From an uncultured Methanomicrobiales archaeon (GTDB lineage Archaea > Halobacteriota > Methanomicrobia > Methanomicrobiales > Methanospirillaceae), in the NCBI GenBank assembly GCA_903819595.1, contig CAIJED010000047.1:1-36923 (forward strand): 36,923 nt of DNA, written 5' to 3'. How positions within the stretch are numbered: the first letter of the stretch is position 1; every line of letters begins with the position of its first letter. The translations under genes and the position numbers were made by a program. The notes below the pieces were generated by a model. It was not told where the DNA came from. It saw only the letters and a list, made by a program, of their open reading frames with translations, and did not search any database. Below are positions 25,271 to 32,999 of the stretch, in pieces.

Positions 25271-26083
25271 CTAGTACTTCCCGATATATTGTTTCGGTAC
25301 CATGACATCAACGCGGTATGAATGAATCATGTGAGGGGTGATCACGAAATAATAATTGTGGTTTTCAACCCCCTCATAGAATTTTTCGACCCAGGGGCGT
25401 GGGTCATACTCCTTTCCCTTTTTCCAGAGTGCGGCATCCAGTCCTCCAGGTGGTGTAATGGTCCTGACAGTCCTGTTCGGCTGATCGGCATCGATAACAT
25501 CGATTGAAAAGGAGGGAAATACTTCGGCACCTGACGACGGGGCGACACCTCCCTCCTTATTGCCCGTGGTCCCGACAAATGTCGTCGCATAAGGGTCTAC
25601 CGTATAACGGAGTTCCCAGTATGGGAATGGCATAGAAATCGGTTCGGTTGATCCCGGATCCTTTCCTTCGATCGTGACATAGGGTACCATCGGGTTTGTT
25701 TCAAACTCGCTCGTCTGCAGGGCAACCCCGGTATGGGAGATCGGAGTTGGAACGGGTGTCTGCCCATACTGGGTAGGATTGACAAAACTGAGGTCTTTTG
25801 ACTGGCCACCCCAGGAGGGGACAGGGGTTGGTATTAACGTAGGTGCCAGGGTAGGGGGGGTCTGATTTAGTGATGCCTTATATTTTGCATACATCTCATC
25901 AGAGCTACTTGGGACTGATCCCGAAGTCACATTGGCCGTTGGGGTTGGCGTGGTTATGCCGGGAATCTTCGTCGGTATACTCATATCCACCGGTTTTCCG
26001 GTGATCATCGGTTTTACAACGAACGCTACGACCAGCACGATGGCGAGACCTATGACCACCATAATTACGTCCCGTTTCTCCAT
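25271..26083 (-). CDS. Membrane-anchored extracellular protein of unknown function
   Basis: One N-terminal membrane segment (VIMVVIGLAIVLVVAFVV, about residues 6-23) after a short charged n-region. A Thr/Pro/Ser-rich linker (about 35-100, with TPTPT, PTLAPTLIPTPVP) follows. The C-terminal domain of about 150 residues is aromatic-rich and probably beta-stranded, beginning near YVTIEGKDPG. The topology suggests the domain is outside the cell. I recognise no family. A TATA-like CTTATAGGA about 25 nt before the ATG suggests a leaderless single-gene transcript. It could belong to the group of order-specific surface proteins seen in methanogens, but this cannot be shown here. Confidence 0.75.
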   Translation of the reverse strand: MEKRDVIMVVIGLAIVLVVAFVVKPMITGKPVDMSIPTKIPGITTPTPTANVTSGSVPSSSDEMYAKYKASLNQTPPTLAPTLIPTPVPSWGGQSKDLSFVNPTQYGQTPVPTPISHTGVALQTSEFETNPMVPYVTIEGKDPGSTEPISMPFPYWELRYTVDPYATTFVGTTGNKEGGVAPSSGAEVFPSFSIDVIDADQPNRTVRTITPPGGLDAALWKKGKEYDPRPWVEKFYEGVENHNYYFVITPHMIHSYRVDVMVPKQYIGKY

Positions 26084-26103
26084 ACGATAATTTTAGTGGC
26101 TAT

Positions 26104-26112
26104 TCCTATAAG
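26104..26112 (-). promoter_or_regulatory. TATA-like box for the 25271-26083 gene
   Basis: Minus-strand CTTATAGGA, centred about 25 nt before the ATG, with no Shine-Dalgarno between. Confidence 0.45.
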
Positions 26113-26226
26113 ATGATGCATACTGCCATGATGAATTACGAGTCAAACGATGATGATTCCCAGGATCTTATCGAATATCCGAGGAGCGGACTGATGGCAA
26201 TGATCATGGTTAAGATAGCCAGGTAG
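26113..26226 (+). CDS. Possible 37-codon small ORF
   Basis: Begins with tandem ATG codons and encodes an acidic segment (MNYESNDDDSQDLIEYP), then a Met/Ile-rich basic tail (LMAMIMVKIAR). An AT-rich TATA-like stretch lies 20-27 nt before it, but it overlaps the divergent promoter of the neighbouring gene and there is no ribosome-binding site. Weakly supported; it is the only coding candidate in the 326-nt gap. Confidence 0.2.
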   Translation: MMHTAMMNYESNDDDSQDLIEYPRSGLMAMIMVKIAR

Positions 26227-26344
26227 CTGCATTCCGGGATCACTCAAGACTGATTCAGAACTGATCCCTCATCTTTTTACTCATACTTTTAGGTTGAATT
26301 CTGGTCAACAACCTTGTCCCTGATGCCGTTTAAAGGGTTGATAC

Positions 26345-26355
26345 GTATTTATTTA
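26345..26355 (+). promoter_or_regulatory. TATA-like box of the mrp operon
   Basis: GTATTTATTTA predicts a start near 26376 and a leader of about 34 nt that carries a GTGAGGA ribosome-binding site just before the ATG at 26410. CTTATAGAA (26368-26376) is a second AT-rich element too close to the gene to be its TATA box. Confidence 0.45.
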
Positions 26356-26409
26356 TGGGCTTAGGTCCTTATAGAAAGAGACAAAATCTACAATCAGTGA
26401 GGACGATTA

Positions 26410-27294
26410 ATGCCAAAACAAGAGAATATACCGGCACCCGAGACCGGGGGTACACCCTGTACAAAAGATTGTAAGACCTGTGGCACTGCAGAAAAAGGAC
26501 AACGACCGGAATGCCACCCGAAAGCAAATATCGACGTGAAACATGTGATACTGGTCCTTTCAGGTAAAGGAGGAGTCGGAAAGTCAACGGTTTCTGTTAA
26601 CCTGGCATTTGCTCTTTCGAGCCATGGTTATAAAGTCGGGCTGCTTGACCTTGATATCCACGGACCTAATATCCCAAAAATGCTGGGACTTGAAAAACAT
26701 CAGCTCTCATCATTTGGTCAGCTGATCGAACCTGTCCGTGTCACAGGAAACCTTGCGGTTATTTCAATGGCATTTCTTCTCCCTGATGTCAGCACACCCA
26801 TCATCTGGCGCGGTCCGATGAAAATGAGTGTAATCCACCAGTTCCTGGAAGAAGTCAACTGGGGCCCTCTTGATTTCCTCGTTGTAGATCTTCCGCCAGG
26901 AACCGGTGACGAAGCTCTTACCATCTCTCAGCTCGCTCCAAACGTTCGTGGTGCCGTGATTGTCACCACGCCCCAGGACGTTGCTACACTTGATTCGAAA
27001 AAGGCAATTACATTTGTCCAGAAACTGGGTCTGCGGGTGATTGGGGTCGTAGAGAATATGAGCGGAATGGTATGCCCACATTGCCATGAAGAGATTGATC
27101 TCTTTGGGAAGGGAGGCGGGAAGAAGATTGCTGATGAATTTGGCGTCCCATTTTTAGGGAGTATCCCGATCGATCCTGAAATGAGAAAAGCAGGGGACGA
27201 AGGTCGCCCCTACCTTATCAGCCATGACAAGAATGCCACCTGGAAGAGTGTTGACACGCTTATGGAAGCATTAGTGAAGGTGGTTGAGCAATAA
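26410..27294 (+). CDS. mrp: Mrp/NBP35-type Fe-S cluster carrier ATPase
   Basis: P-loop scaffold or carrier of [4Fe-4S] clusters in the cytoplasm. The deviant Walker A GKGGVGKST is at 52-60, LLDLDIHGPNIPKMLG follows, and the switch DLPPGTGD is in the middle. The bridging-cluster cysteines are in VCPHCHE near residue 225. An N-terminal extension holds C17, C21, C24 and C35, resembling the extra cluster site of eukaryotic NBP35 but with different spacing. The stop codon directly abuts the ATG of the next gene. Start supported by GTGAGGA 7 nt upstream. Confidence 0.94.
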   Translation: MPKQENIPAPETGGTPCTKDCKTCGTAEKGQRPECHPKANIDVKHVILVLSGKGGVGKSTVSVNLAFALSSHGYKVGLLDLDIHGPNIPKMLGLEKHQLSSFGQLIEPVRVTGNLAVISMAFLLPDVSTPIIWRGPMKMSVIHQFLEEVNWGPLDFLVVDLPPGTGDEALTISQLAPNVRGAVIVTTPQDVATLDSKKAITFVQKLGLRVIGVVENMSGMVCPHCHEEIDLFGKGGGKKIADEFGVPFLGSIPIDPEMRKAGDEGRPYLISHDKNATWKSVDTLMEALVKVVEQ

Positions 27295-27606
27295 ATGGAC
27301 TACATGAGTGTTCTTTGTGGCAGGGAACAACCGATTGAGATCTACGGGGATGTGATCACCTGCCTTAACGACATCAGGATGATCCCTGATATGATCGAAC
27401 CGATCTACAGGACCGCCATGACATTTGATGAAGAGACGCTCGACCGGTTCCGGTTCGCACTGATCAGGCTCCAGATTTATTCTGATATTCACCGGTATGA
27501 AGACCTGGAACGTTCACAACATATCAAATATGTCGCACAGGTACTTGAAAAGATAATTTTTGGATCGCTCCTGATGGAGCATGAGGAACTCGCAAACGAC
27601 GCGTAA
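27295..27606 (+). CDS. Small conserved-looking protein of unknown function, coupled to mrp
   Basis: 103 residues, mostly helical by composition, with no signal peptide or metal motif; two early cysteines (C8, C23). The ATG follows the mrp TAA with no gap, so translation is probably coupled. An in-frame ATG nine bases later could be the real start. Sequence quality (balanced charges, no low complexity) and the operon position support a real gene. I do not recognise the family. Partnership with the Fe-S carrier is suggested by context only. Confidence 0.7.
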   Translation: MDYMSVLCGREQPIEIYGDVITCLNDIRMIPDMIEPIYRTAMTFDEETLDRFRFALIRLQIYSDIHRYEDLERSQHIKYVAQVLEKIIFGSLLMEHEELANDA

Positions 27607-27872
27607 AAGTCATTTGAGGCTTGGATTTTAATCTCCCCATTTTTTTTGCCTGGCATGTACGAGGTCATAGGAAAGTACTGCATCATCTTTTCACGATTAC
27701 AATTTTTCAGGTGGTTCACCCCTGTCATCCTTCTCCCGGAGTCTGGTTTATCTGGTGAGTAGTATTGTCCCTCATTCGTAACGATGAGAATAACATTTTT
27801 TACTCTTTTGCCAAACCGGAGAATTGGCCCTCATACAAAAAAGACCTGGGTCTTCCCGAACAGCACCAGAAT

Positions 27873-27879
27873 GTATATC
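27873..27879 (+). promoter_or_regulatory. TATA-like box supporting the 27907 start
   Basis: GTATATC is centred about 30 nt before the ATG at 27907, compatible with a leaderless transcript and favouring that start over the ORF-track start at 27784. Confidence 0.35.
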
Positions 27880-27906
27880 GAAATGAGGGAACACAATAGT
27901 ATTCGG

Positions 27907-29448
27907 ATGTCAGATAACAATTCCCATGTCCATTATTCTTTCATTGCACGAGTACCGGATAAACCTGGTTCACTTCACAAGGCAGCTGAAATTGTAAAAC
28001 GATATAATGGCAATATCAACCGGATTCAGTTTGATCGCAGAATTGACCCGTTTATCGTATTTTTTGAACTGACCGCGTGTGAGGAGGACTACCATTTCAT
28101 CATCCAGGCACTTGATGAACTTGGTTACCTGCAGACATCCTTAAAACCGTTGAGTTTTTTAAAGATGTTTGTTTACCTCCCCCATTGCCCGGGAGCCTTG
28201 TTCGAATTTCTGAATTATACCACGTCGTGCCGCGCAAATATTGCCTATATCGATTTTGACGATAAGGGGAGACACCCGGACAGGTTAACTATCAGCCTGA
28301 ACCTTGAAGAGAACGAGGCGGCGGACAGGCTCCTTGATGCGCTCCGGTCGAAATACCGGATCGAAGTGATCGAGTATGACAATTCAGGTGCCCACCTTGA
28401 TGACACGGTTTTTTACCTCCGTTTTGCCCAGTCCATCCGGGAACTTATCGGGGATTCTCCGGACGATTTCCTTCTCCCCCTTCTTGGTGATATCAATCAT
28501 ATCGTCCAGGAACTGATGAGTCTCGGGGAGTCACCAAAAGCAGTATTCGAGAGCATACTCTGCACGGGAAAAAGTTTAAACGGAACATCGGGGGACCGTT
28601 TTTACGCGGATGTCCAGCACATGATCCTTAACAGAGACGTTGAACTTTATTGTTTTCAACCACCCTGTGGGGGGAGTGTCTACCTCTTTTCATCACCTGA
28701 TGAACAGGTGATCATCGATACCGGTTATGGCATCTATTATAACGATATTCAGGAAATGCTCCGGGCATACCATCTCACTTCTCAGGGAAAACTCTCGCGC
28801 ATCATTGTTACACATGCCGATGCGGACCATTGCGGTGCAACGGGTTGTTACCAGGTCCCGGCCCTGATGCACCCGGGTACACAAAAAATAATAAAAGAAG
28901 CGAACAGGGCATATGGGTCAAGGAGCGAGGGTTCGATCCTCGAGGAAGTGTATACAACGCTGATAGGACTATTTTCCAGGTTTTGTCCTCCGGAAAAGAT
29001 TGTCCTCTTTGGGGAAGGAGATGGAGAGAAAATCGGTATATTTCCTGTAATTGATCAGATCACCATCGGAGGCCTTGAGTTTAAGGTACTGGGGGGACTT
29101 GGAGGCCACCAGTATGGACAAATCTACCTGTTCAATGAAGGAGAAGGTCTGATTTTTACTGCAGACACCGTGATCAATTTTGAGCACCTCACAAGTGACC
29201 GGGCGGCATACAGCTCACTAGCGGCGTTTCTGGTTACATCAGTCAATGTTGATAGTGATATAGCGAAACGGGAAAGAAAGTCACTCTTTGAAATTATCAG
29301 CAAGACCGATCAGCAGCTCGAAAAAAAAGGGAAACATTGCCTGGTCTGTGGGGGCCATGGTCCCGTGTCAGTCCTTTCCGGGGGAAAACTTGTTCCATAC
29401 GGCACAATTGAAACATACCACCCAACCTGTGAATCTGATTGTAACTGA
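27907..29448 (+). CDS. Tandem ACT domain / metallo-beta-lactamase-fold hydrolase fusion
   Basis: 513 residues from the ATG at 27907; the 41 extra codons of the ORF track look non-coding. Two ACT-like domains come first: about 9-75 (FIARVPDKPGSLHKAAEIVK) and 83-158 (MFVYLPHCPGALFEF). A linker helix region runs to about 235. The MBL fold (about 240-500) has VIIDTGYG, THADADHCG, GGHQYGQ, FTADTVI and CGGHGP. Metal ligands would be H303, D305, D307, H308, H401, D420 and H484. The second His of the canonical HxHxDH is Asp. ACT domains usually sense amino acids, so this looks like an allosterically controlled hydrolase or oxidoreductase subunit; substrate unknown. Confidence 0.85.
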   Translation: MSDNNSHVHYSFIARVPDKPGSLHKAAEIVKRYNGNINRIQFDRRIDPFIVFFELTACEEDYHFIIQALDELGYLQTSLKPLSFLKMFVYLPHCPGALFEFLNYTTSCRANIAYIDFDDKGRHPDRLTISLNLEENEAADRLLDALRSKYRIEVIEYDNSGAHLDDTVFYLRFAQSIRELIGDSPDDFLLPLLGDINHIVQELMSLGESPKAVFESILCTGKSLNGTSGDRFYADVQHMILNRDVELYCFQPPCGGSVYLFSSPDEQVIIDTGYGIYYNDIQEMLRAYHLTSQGKLSRIIVTHADADHCGATGCYQVPALMHPGTQKIIKEANRAYGSRSEGSILEEVYTTLIGLFSRFCPPEKIVLFGEGDGEKIGIFPVIDQITIGGLEFKVLGGLGGHQYGQIYLFNEGEGLIFTADTVINFEHLTSDRAAYSSLAAFLVTSVNVDSDIAKRERKSLFEIISKTDQQLEKKGKHCLVCGGHGPVSVLSGGKLVPYGTIETYHPTCESDCN

Positions 29449-29877
29449 CAGGTCGATAACACAGTGGATCGGCAGCGGGGGAATATTCTGCCCCACAATT
29501 CTTCACGTTACTGATCCTGATTTGCTGATACCGGACTCTCATCGCCATCATTCACCAGTTAGAATCAGGTTTTTTGGATATTATGTGCAAATTTTCCCAT
29601 TCAATATTCCGTCGGTGCACCACTCTGCTGGTAACAGGGCAGGATTCGCTCATCCACCTTTTGTTCTGTTGCCTGTGTAGTTCATGGATTGGCACAATAC
29701 CAGATCGCCTTCCATAATCACGCATCAAGTTACACGGGGTATCCGGATAAAACACAAACCTTTTTAAAATACAAAATTACTGCACCTCAATGGTTGATCC
29801 TGCCCGGCAGGAGAAATGGGTGATCATGACCAGGTCCCGTCAGTGATGATAGGGTAGTTACGAAATGCTCATCTGTT
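29449..29877. other. Intergenic stretch upstream of hxlB
   Basis: No gene is supported; ORFs in the track here are shadows. TTTTTAAAATAC (29761-29772) is a reasonable TATA box. About 25 nt downstream an 18-codon mini-ORF begins (29790-29846) that could be a leader peptide for hxlB, but nothing further supports it. Confidence 0.4.
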
Positions 29878-29880
29878 TTG

Positions 29881-30507
29881 ATGTGGGATACATTGATGAG
29901 TCTTCATATGCCTGATCATCGTGTACAGGAAATGATGTACCTGATGGTGGAACGGATCAGGTCTGTCACTAATTCGCTCTCGGAAGAGGAAGTTGAGAAT
30001 TTTTTAAAGGAGATCCTTTCCGCAGACAGGGTTTTTATCATGGGTGCGGGAAGGAGCGGCTTGGTTGCTAAAGCCTTTGCAATGAGACTGATGCACCTTG
30101 GCCTCCACTCATACGTGGTCGGTGAGACCATTACTCCTGCGCTGAAGCGAGGGGACCTTCTCGTCGTCTTCTCAGGTTCGGGAAAAACAAAGACCATTGC
30201 AGATATAGCAGAAACTGCAAAGGAAATCGGGGGGAAAATTTCACTTATCACCTCTAACCCGGACTCAAAAATCGGAAGGATCTCAGATTGCAAGGTGATC
30301 ATCGAACAACAGCGTGACCCGGTGAAGGATGACTCGGAGGAGTTTGAGATCAGGCAGATGATTGGCGACCATAAATCTTTCGCACCACTGGGCACCCTTT
30401 TTGAGACCGCATCGATGATATTTGCCGACGCCGTCATCTCCCGCCTGATGGAGATCACAAAAACTGATGAAACAGAACTTAAAAATCGCCATACAAATAT
30501 CGAATAG
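29881..30507 (+). CDS. hxlB: 6-phospho-3-hexuloisomerase (SIS domain)
   Basis: Isomerises hexulose-6-phosphate to fructose-6-phosphate. In archaea lacking transketolase it runs with HxlA in reverse to make ribulose-5-phosphate and hence ribose. The SIS fold is clear: IMGAGRSGLVAKAFAMRLMHLG, VVGETITPAL, GDLLVVFSGSGKTKT, and the C-terminal APLGTLFETASMIFADAVISRLM that is characteristic of PHI. 208 residues, normal length. The track start is a TTG directly before the ATG at 29881; another ATG follows at 29896, and none has a clear Shine-Dalgarno. HxlA is not in this window. It is followed 25 nt later by the aminotransferase. Confidence 0.92.
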   Translation: MWDTLMSLHMPDHRVQEMMYLMVERIRSVTNSLSEEEVENFLKEILSADRVFIMGAGRSGLVAKAFAMRLMHLGLHSYVVGETITPALKRGDLLVVFSGSGKTKTIADIAETAKEIGGKISLITSNPDSKIGRISDCKVIIEQQRDPVKDDSEEFEIRQMIGDHKSFAPLGTLFETASMIFADAVISRLMEITKTDETELKNRHTNIE

Positions 30508-30521
30508 AATAAGACAATGCT

Positions 30522-30526
30522 GGAGG
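30522..30526 (+). promoter_or_regulatory. Shine-Dalgarno deciding the aminotransferase start
   Basis: GGAGG six nucleotides before the ATG at 30533, whereas the ORF-track start at 30467 lies inside hxlB and has none. Confidence 0.75.
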
Positions 30527-30532
30527 CACATT

Positions 30533-31627
30533 ATGAAAATTGCAGGACGATTAAAAGATATTGAGGTCTCGGGTATCAGAAGGTTATTTGAATCCGCGGG
30601 TCCGGCTTCGATCAACCTGGGGCTGGGTCAACCAGATTTTGATACACCGGTCCATATCAAAGATGCGGCGATCCAGGCGATCCGCGATGGTAAAACCGGT
30701 TATACCAACAATTCCGGTATCCCTGAATTAAGGGAGGTGATCTGTGAAAAATTTAAACGAGAGAACAACCTGGCCTATTCCCCTGATCAGGTCATTGTCA
30801 CTGCCGGTGCAAGCGAGGCACTGCACCTGGTGATGCAGGCCCTCGTCGATACAGGCGATCGGGTTCTTTTTGCCGACCCGGGATTCGTCTCATATGCAGC
30901 ACTTGCTTCAATCGCCGGTGGATTGCCGGAAGGTGTGCCTCTTGACGGCACATTTCATATCGATGTGGAGAAAGCAAAAGAAGCAATGGATGGGGCCCGC
31001 ATATTCGTACTGAATTCTCCTTCAAACCCGACCGGTGCTGTTGAAAATGAGGAATCCATCAGGGACATTGTTGAATATGCCATGGACGCCGGTGTAACAA
31101 TTGTGTCTGACGAGGTCTACGAACATTTTATTTATGAACGGAAACACGTCAGCGCAGCGGCATTCGGCGAGGATGTTATCACCATCAATGCAGTCAGCAA
31201 GACCTATGCGATGACCGGGTGGCGTCTCGGCTATCTTGCAGCGCCTGAAGAATACATTACGCCCTGCATAAAAGTCCACCAGTACTGCCAGGCGTGCGCA
31301 ACATCGATTTCACAGTATGCATCGCTTGCTGCCTACACGGGTGACCAGTCACTAGTTGCCGCTATGCACCAGGAGTATGAGGCCAGGCGTGACCTCATAT
31401 ACCATGGGTTTCAGTCAATGGGTATTGATTTTCCCATCCCGGAAGGGGCTTTTTATGCCTTTGTCCCCATGGATCAGGCCCTGATCGCCCGGATCCTTTC
31501 AAAAGGAGTGGTCATCGTACCAGGAAGTGCATTCGGAAAGAATGCACCTGATTATGCCCGTCTGAGTTACGCATCACCACGTAATATCCTCACAGAGGCC
31601 CTGGACCGGATACAGTCGGCTCTATGA
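30533..31627 (+). CDS. Class I/II PLP-dependent aminotransferase
   Basis: Fold-type I aminotransferase related to aspartate and aromatic transaminases. Start chosen from the GGAGG ribosome-binding site; 364 residues. The N-terminal LGLGQPDFDTP segment, VTAGASEALHL phosphate-binding region, NSPSNPTG with N165, SDEVYEHF with D193 and the PLP lysine K223 in NAVSKTYAMTGWRLGY are all present. The C-terminal YARLSYA holds the likely carboxylate-binding Arg. Substrate cannot be assigned: aspartate, alanine or aromatic acids are all possible. Probably co-transcribed with hxlB. Confidence 0.93.
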   Translation: MKIAGRLKDIEVSGIRRLFESAGPASINLGLGQPDFDTPVHIKDAAIQAIRDGKTGYTNNSGIPELREVICEKFKRENNLAYSPDQVIVTAGASEALHLVMQALVDTGDRVLFADPGFVSYAALASIAGGLPEGVPLDGTFHIDVEKAKEAMDGARIFVLNSPSNPTGAVENEESIRDIVEYAMDAGVTIVSDEVYEHFIYERKHVSAAAFGEDVITINAVSKTYAMTGWRLGYLAAPEEYITPCIKVHQYCQACATSISQYASLAAYTGDQSLVAAMHQEYEARRDLIYHGFQSMGIDFPIPEGAFYAFVPMDQALIARILSKGVVIVPGSAFGKNAPDYARLSYASPRNILTEALDRIQSAL

Positions 31628-31812
31628 CTTCAATACGATAACAGAAACGTCGATTGATATAGAATTTTTACCTGTCCCGGGCCTTCCCGACCCTTCTTTT
31701 TATCATCATGGGTGAAAATTACAAGGGAGCCCAAAAACTTTGAACTCAACGCCCTTCTCATCAGTTACATCGAACTTTTGAATAGTCGCAAGGGACAAAT
31801 AGATCAGGTACC

Positions 31813-32850
31813 ATGGTAAAAGAACTTCTGAAGAAATTATCCAATGCACACGGTGTATCGGGTAGCGAGGGGAGTGTATATGATATCATTAAACGCGAAC
31901 TGAAAGGTTCTGTGGATGAGATTAGGGAAGACACCATGGGCAACCTGGTCGCCATAAAAAAAGGTGATAAATTCTCGGTGATGCTTGCGGCCCACATGGA
32001 TGAGATAGGCCTGATGGTAAAATACATCGACGATAAGGGTTTTATCAGGTTTATCACACTCGGAGGATGGTACGCGCCAACGCTCTACAACCAGCGGGTC
32101 ATATTCCATGGGTTAAAGGGGCAGGTCTTTGGTGTAATCGGCGGAAAACCACCACATATGATGGACGAGGAAGAGAGGAAAAAGGGGGTCAAGGCCGATG
32201 ACATGTTTGTGGATGTCGGCGCAAAGAATGCCGATGAGGTTTCAGAACTCGGTATCGAAGTTGGTACACCGGTGACCATCGACCGGGAGTTTACTGAACT
32301 TGCCAACGGCCGCGTGACGGGAAAAGCATTCGACAACCGGGCAGGAGTGGCGATGCTGATCAAGGCAATGAAAATGATGAAATCCCCCCATACAGTCTAT
32401 GCCGTATTCACTGTTCAGGAAGAAGTTGGTCTGAAAGGTGCACGGACAAGCTCGTTTACACTCGACCCCGATTGTGCCATTGCAACCGATGTCACAATCC
32501 CCGGGGACCATCCCGGCATCGACAAGAAGGACGCAAATATCGAGATGGGGAAAGGTCCCGTGATTACTATTGTAGATGCAGGGGGACGCGGACTGATTGC
32601 AAGCCGACCCCTTATTGCGTGGTTATCAGGGACTGCAAAGAAAAACGAAATCCCTGTCCAGCTGGAAGTGGGAAGCGGGGGGACAACGGATGCAACGGCA
32701 ATACACTTAACAAAAGGAGGTATCCCGAGCACGACGATCTCCATTGCAACCCGGTATATTCATTCACCAGTTGAAGTCCTTGACCTCGAGGACGTTGAAA
32801 ATGGTGTCCGGCTGATTGTCGAGTCGTTAAAAAGCAGGCCTAAGTTATAA
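31813..32850 (+). CDS. M42-family aminopeptidase (TET-type)
   Basis: Di-metal peptidase that in archaea forms large tetrahedral complexes degrading peptides left by the proteasome. The ligands are visible in order: H61 and D63 in AAHMDEIG, bridging D174 in KAFDNRAG, catalytic E203 and ligand E204 in QEEVG, D226 in ATDVT, and H317 in RYIHSP. The 345-residue length is standard. Earlier annotations of this family as endoglucanase are wrong. Substrate preference (Leu-, Glu- or Lys-type) is not clear from sequence. AGGT shortly before the ATG is a weak ribosome-binding site; a T-rich terminator follows. Confidence 0.95.
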   Translation: MVKELLKKLSNAHGVSGSEGSVYDIIKRELKGSVDEIREDTMGNLVAIKKGDKFSVMLAAHMDEIGLMVKYIDDKGFIRFITLGGWYAPTLYNQRVIFHGLKGQVFGVIGGKPPHMMDEEERKKGVKADDMFVDVGAKNADEVSELGIEVGTPVTIDREFTELANGRVTGKAFDNRAGVAMLIKAMKMMKSPHTVYAVFTVQEEVGLKGARTSSFTLDPDCAIATDVTIPGDHPGIDKKDANIEMGKGPVITIVDAGGRGLIASRPLIAWLSGTAKKNEIPVQLEVGSGGTTDATAIHLTKGGIPSTTISIATRYIHSPVEVLDLEDVENGVRLIVESLKSRPKL

Positions 32851-32869
32851 TTTTTTTCCTTTTTTTTTA
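32851..32869 (+). terminator. T-rich terminator after the M42 peptidase
   Basis: Two T-runs (7 and 9 nt) separated by CC begin right after the stop codon, the usual archaeal intrinsic termination signal. Confidence 0.6.
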
Positions 32870-32954
32870 AATAAAAAAACATTTCCAATGGTCACTCGAT
32901 TGAGGTGAGAATAAAATCGATTGAATTCATTTCTTCTTACGAAGAAGATTTCCC

Positions 32955-32999
32955 AAAAAAAATATTTCTTTTTTACAAATTTTTATTTTCAAAAAAAAA
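32955..32999 (-). terminator. T-rich terminator after the PKD protein gene
   Basis: On the minus strand the stop codon is followed at once by nine T, then GAAAATAAAAATTTGT and an eight-T run. It faces the M42 terminator. Confidence 0.5.
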
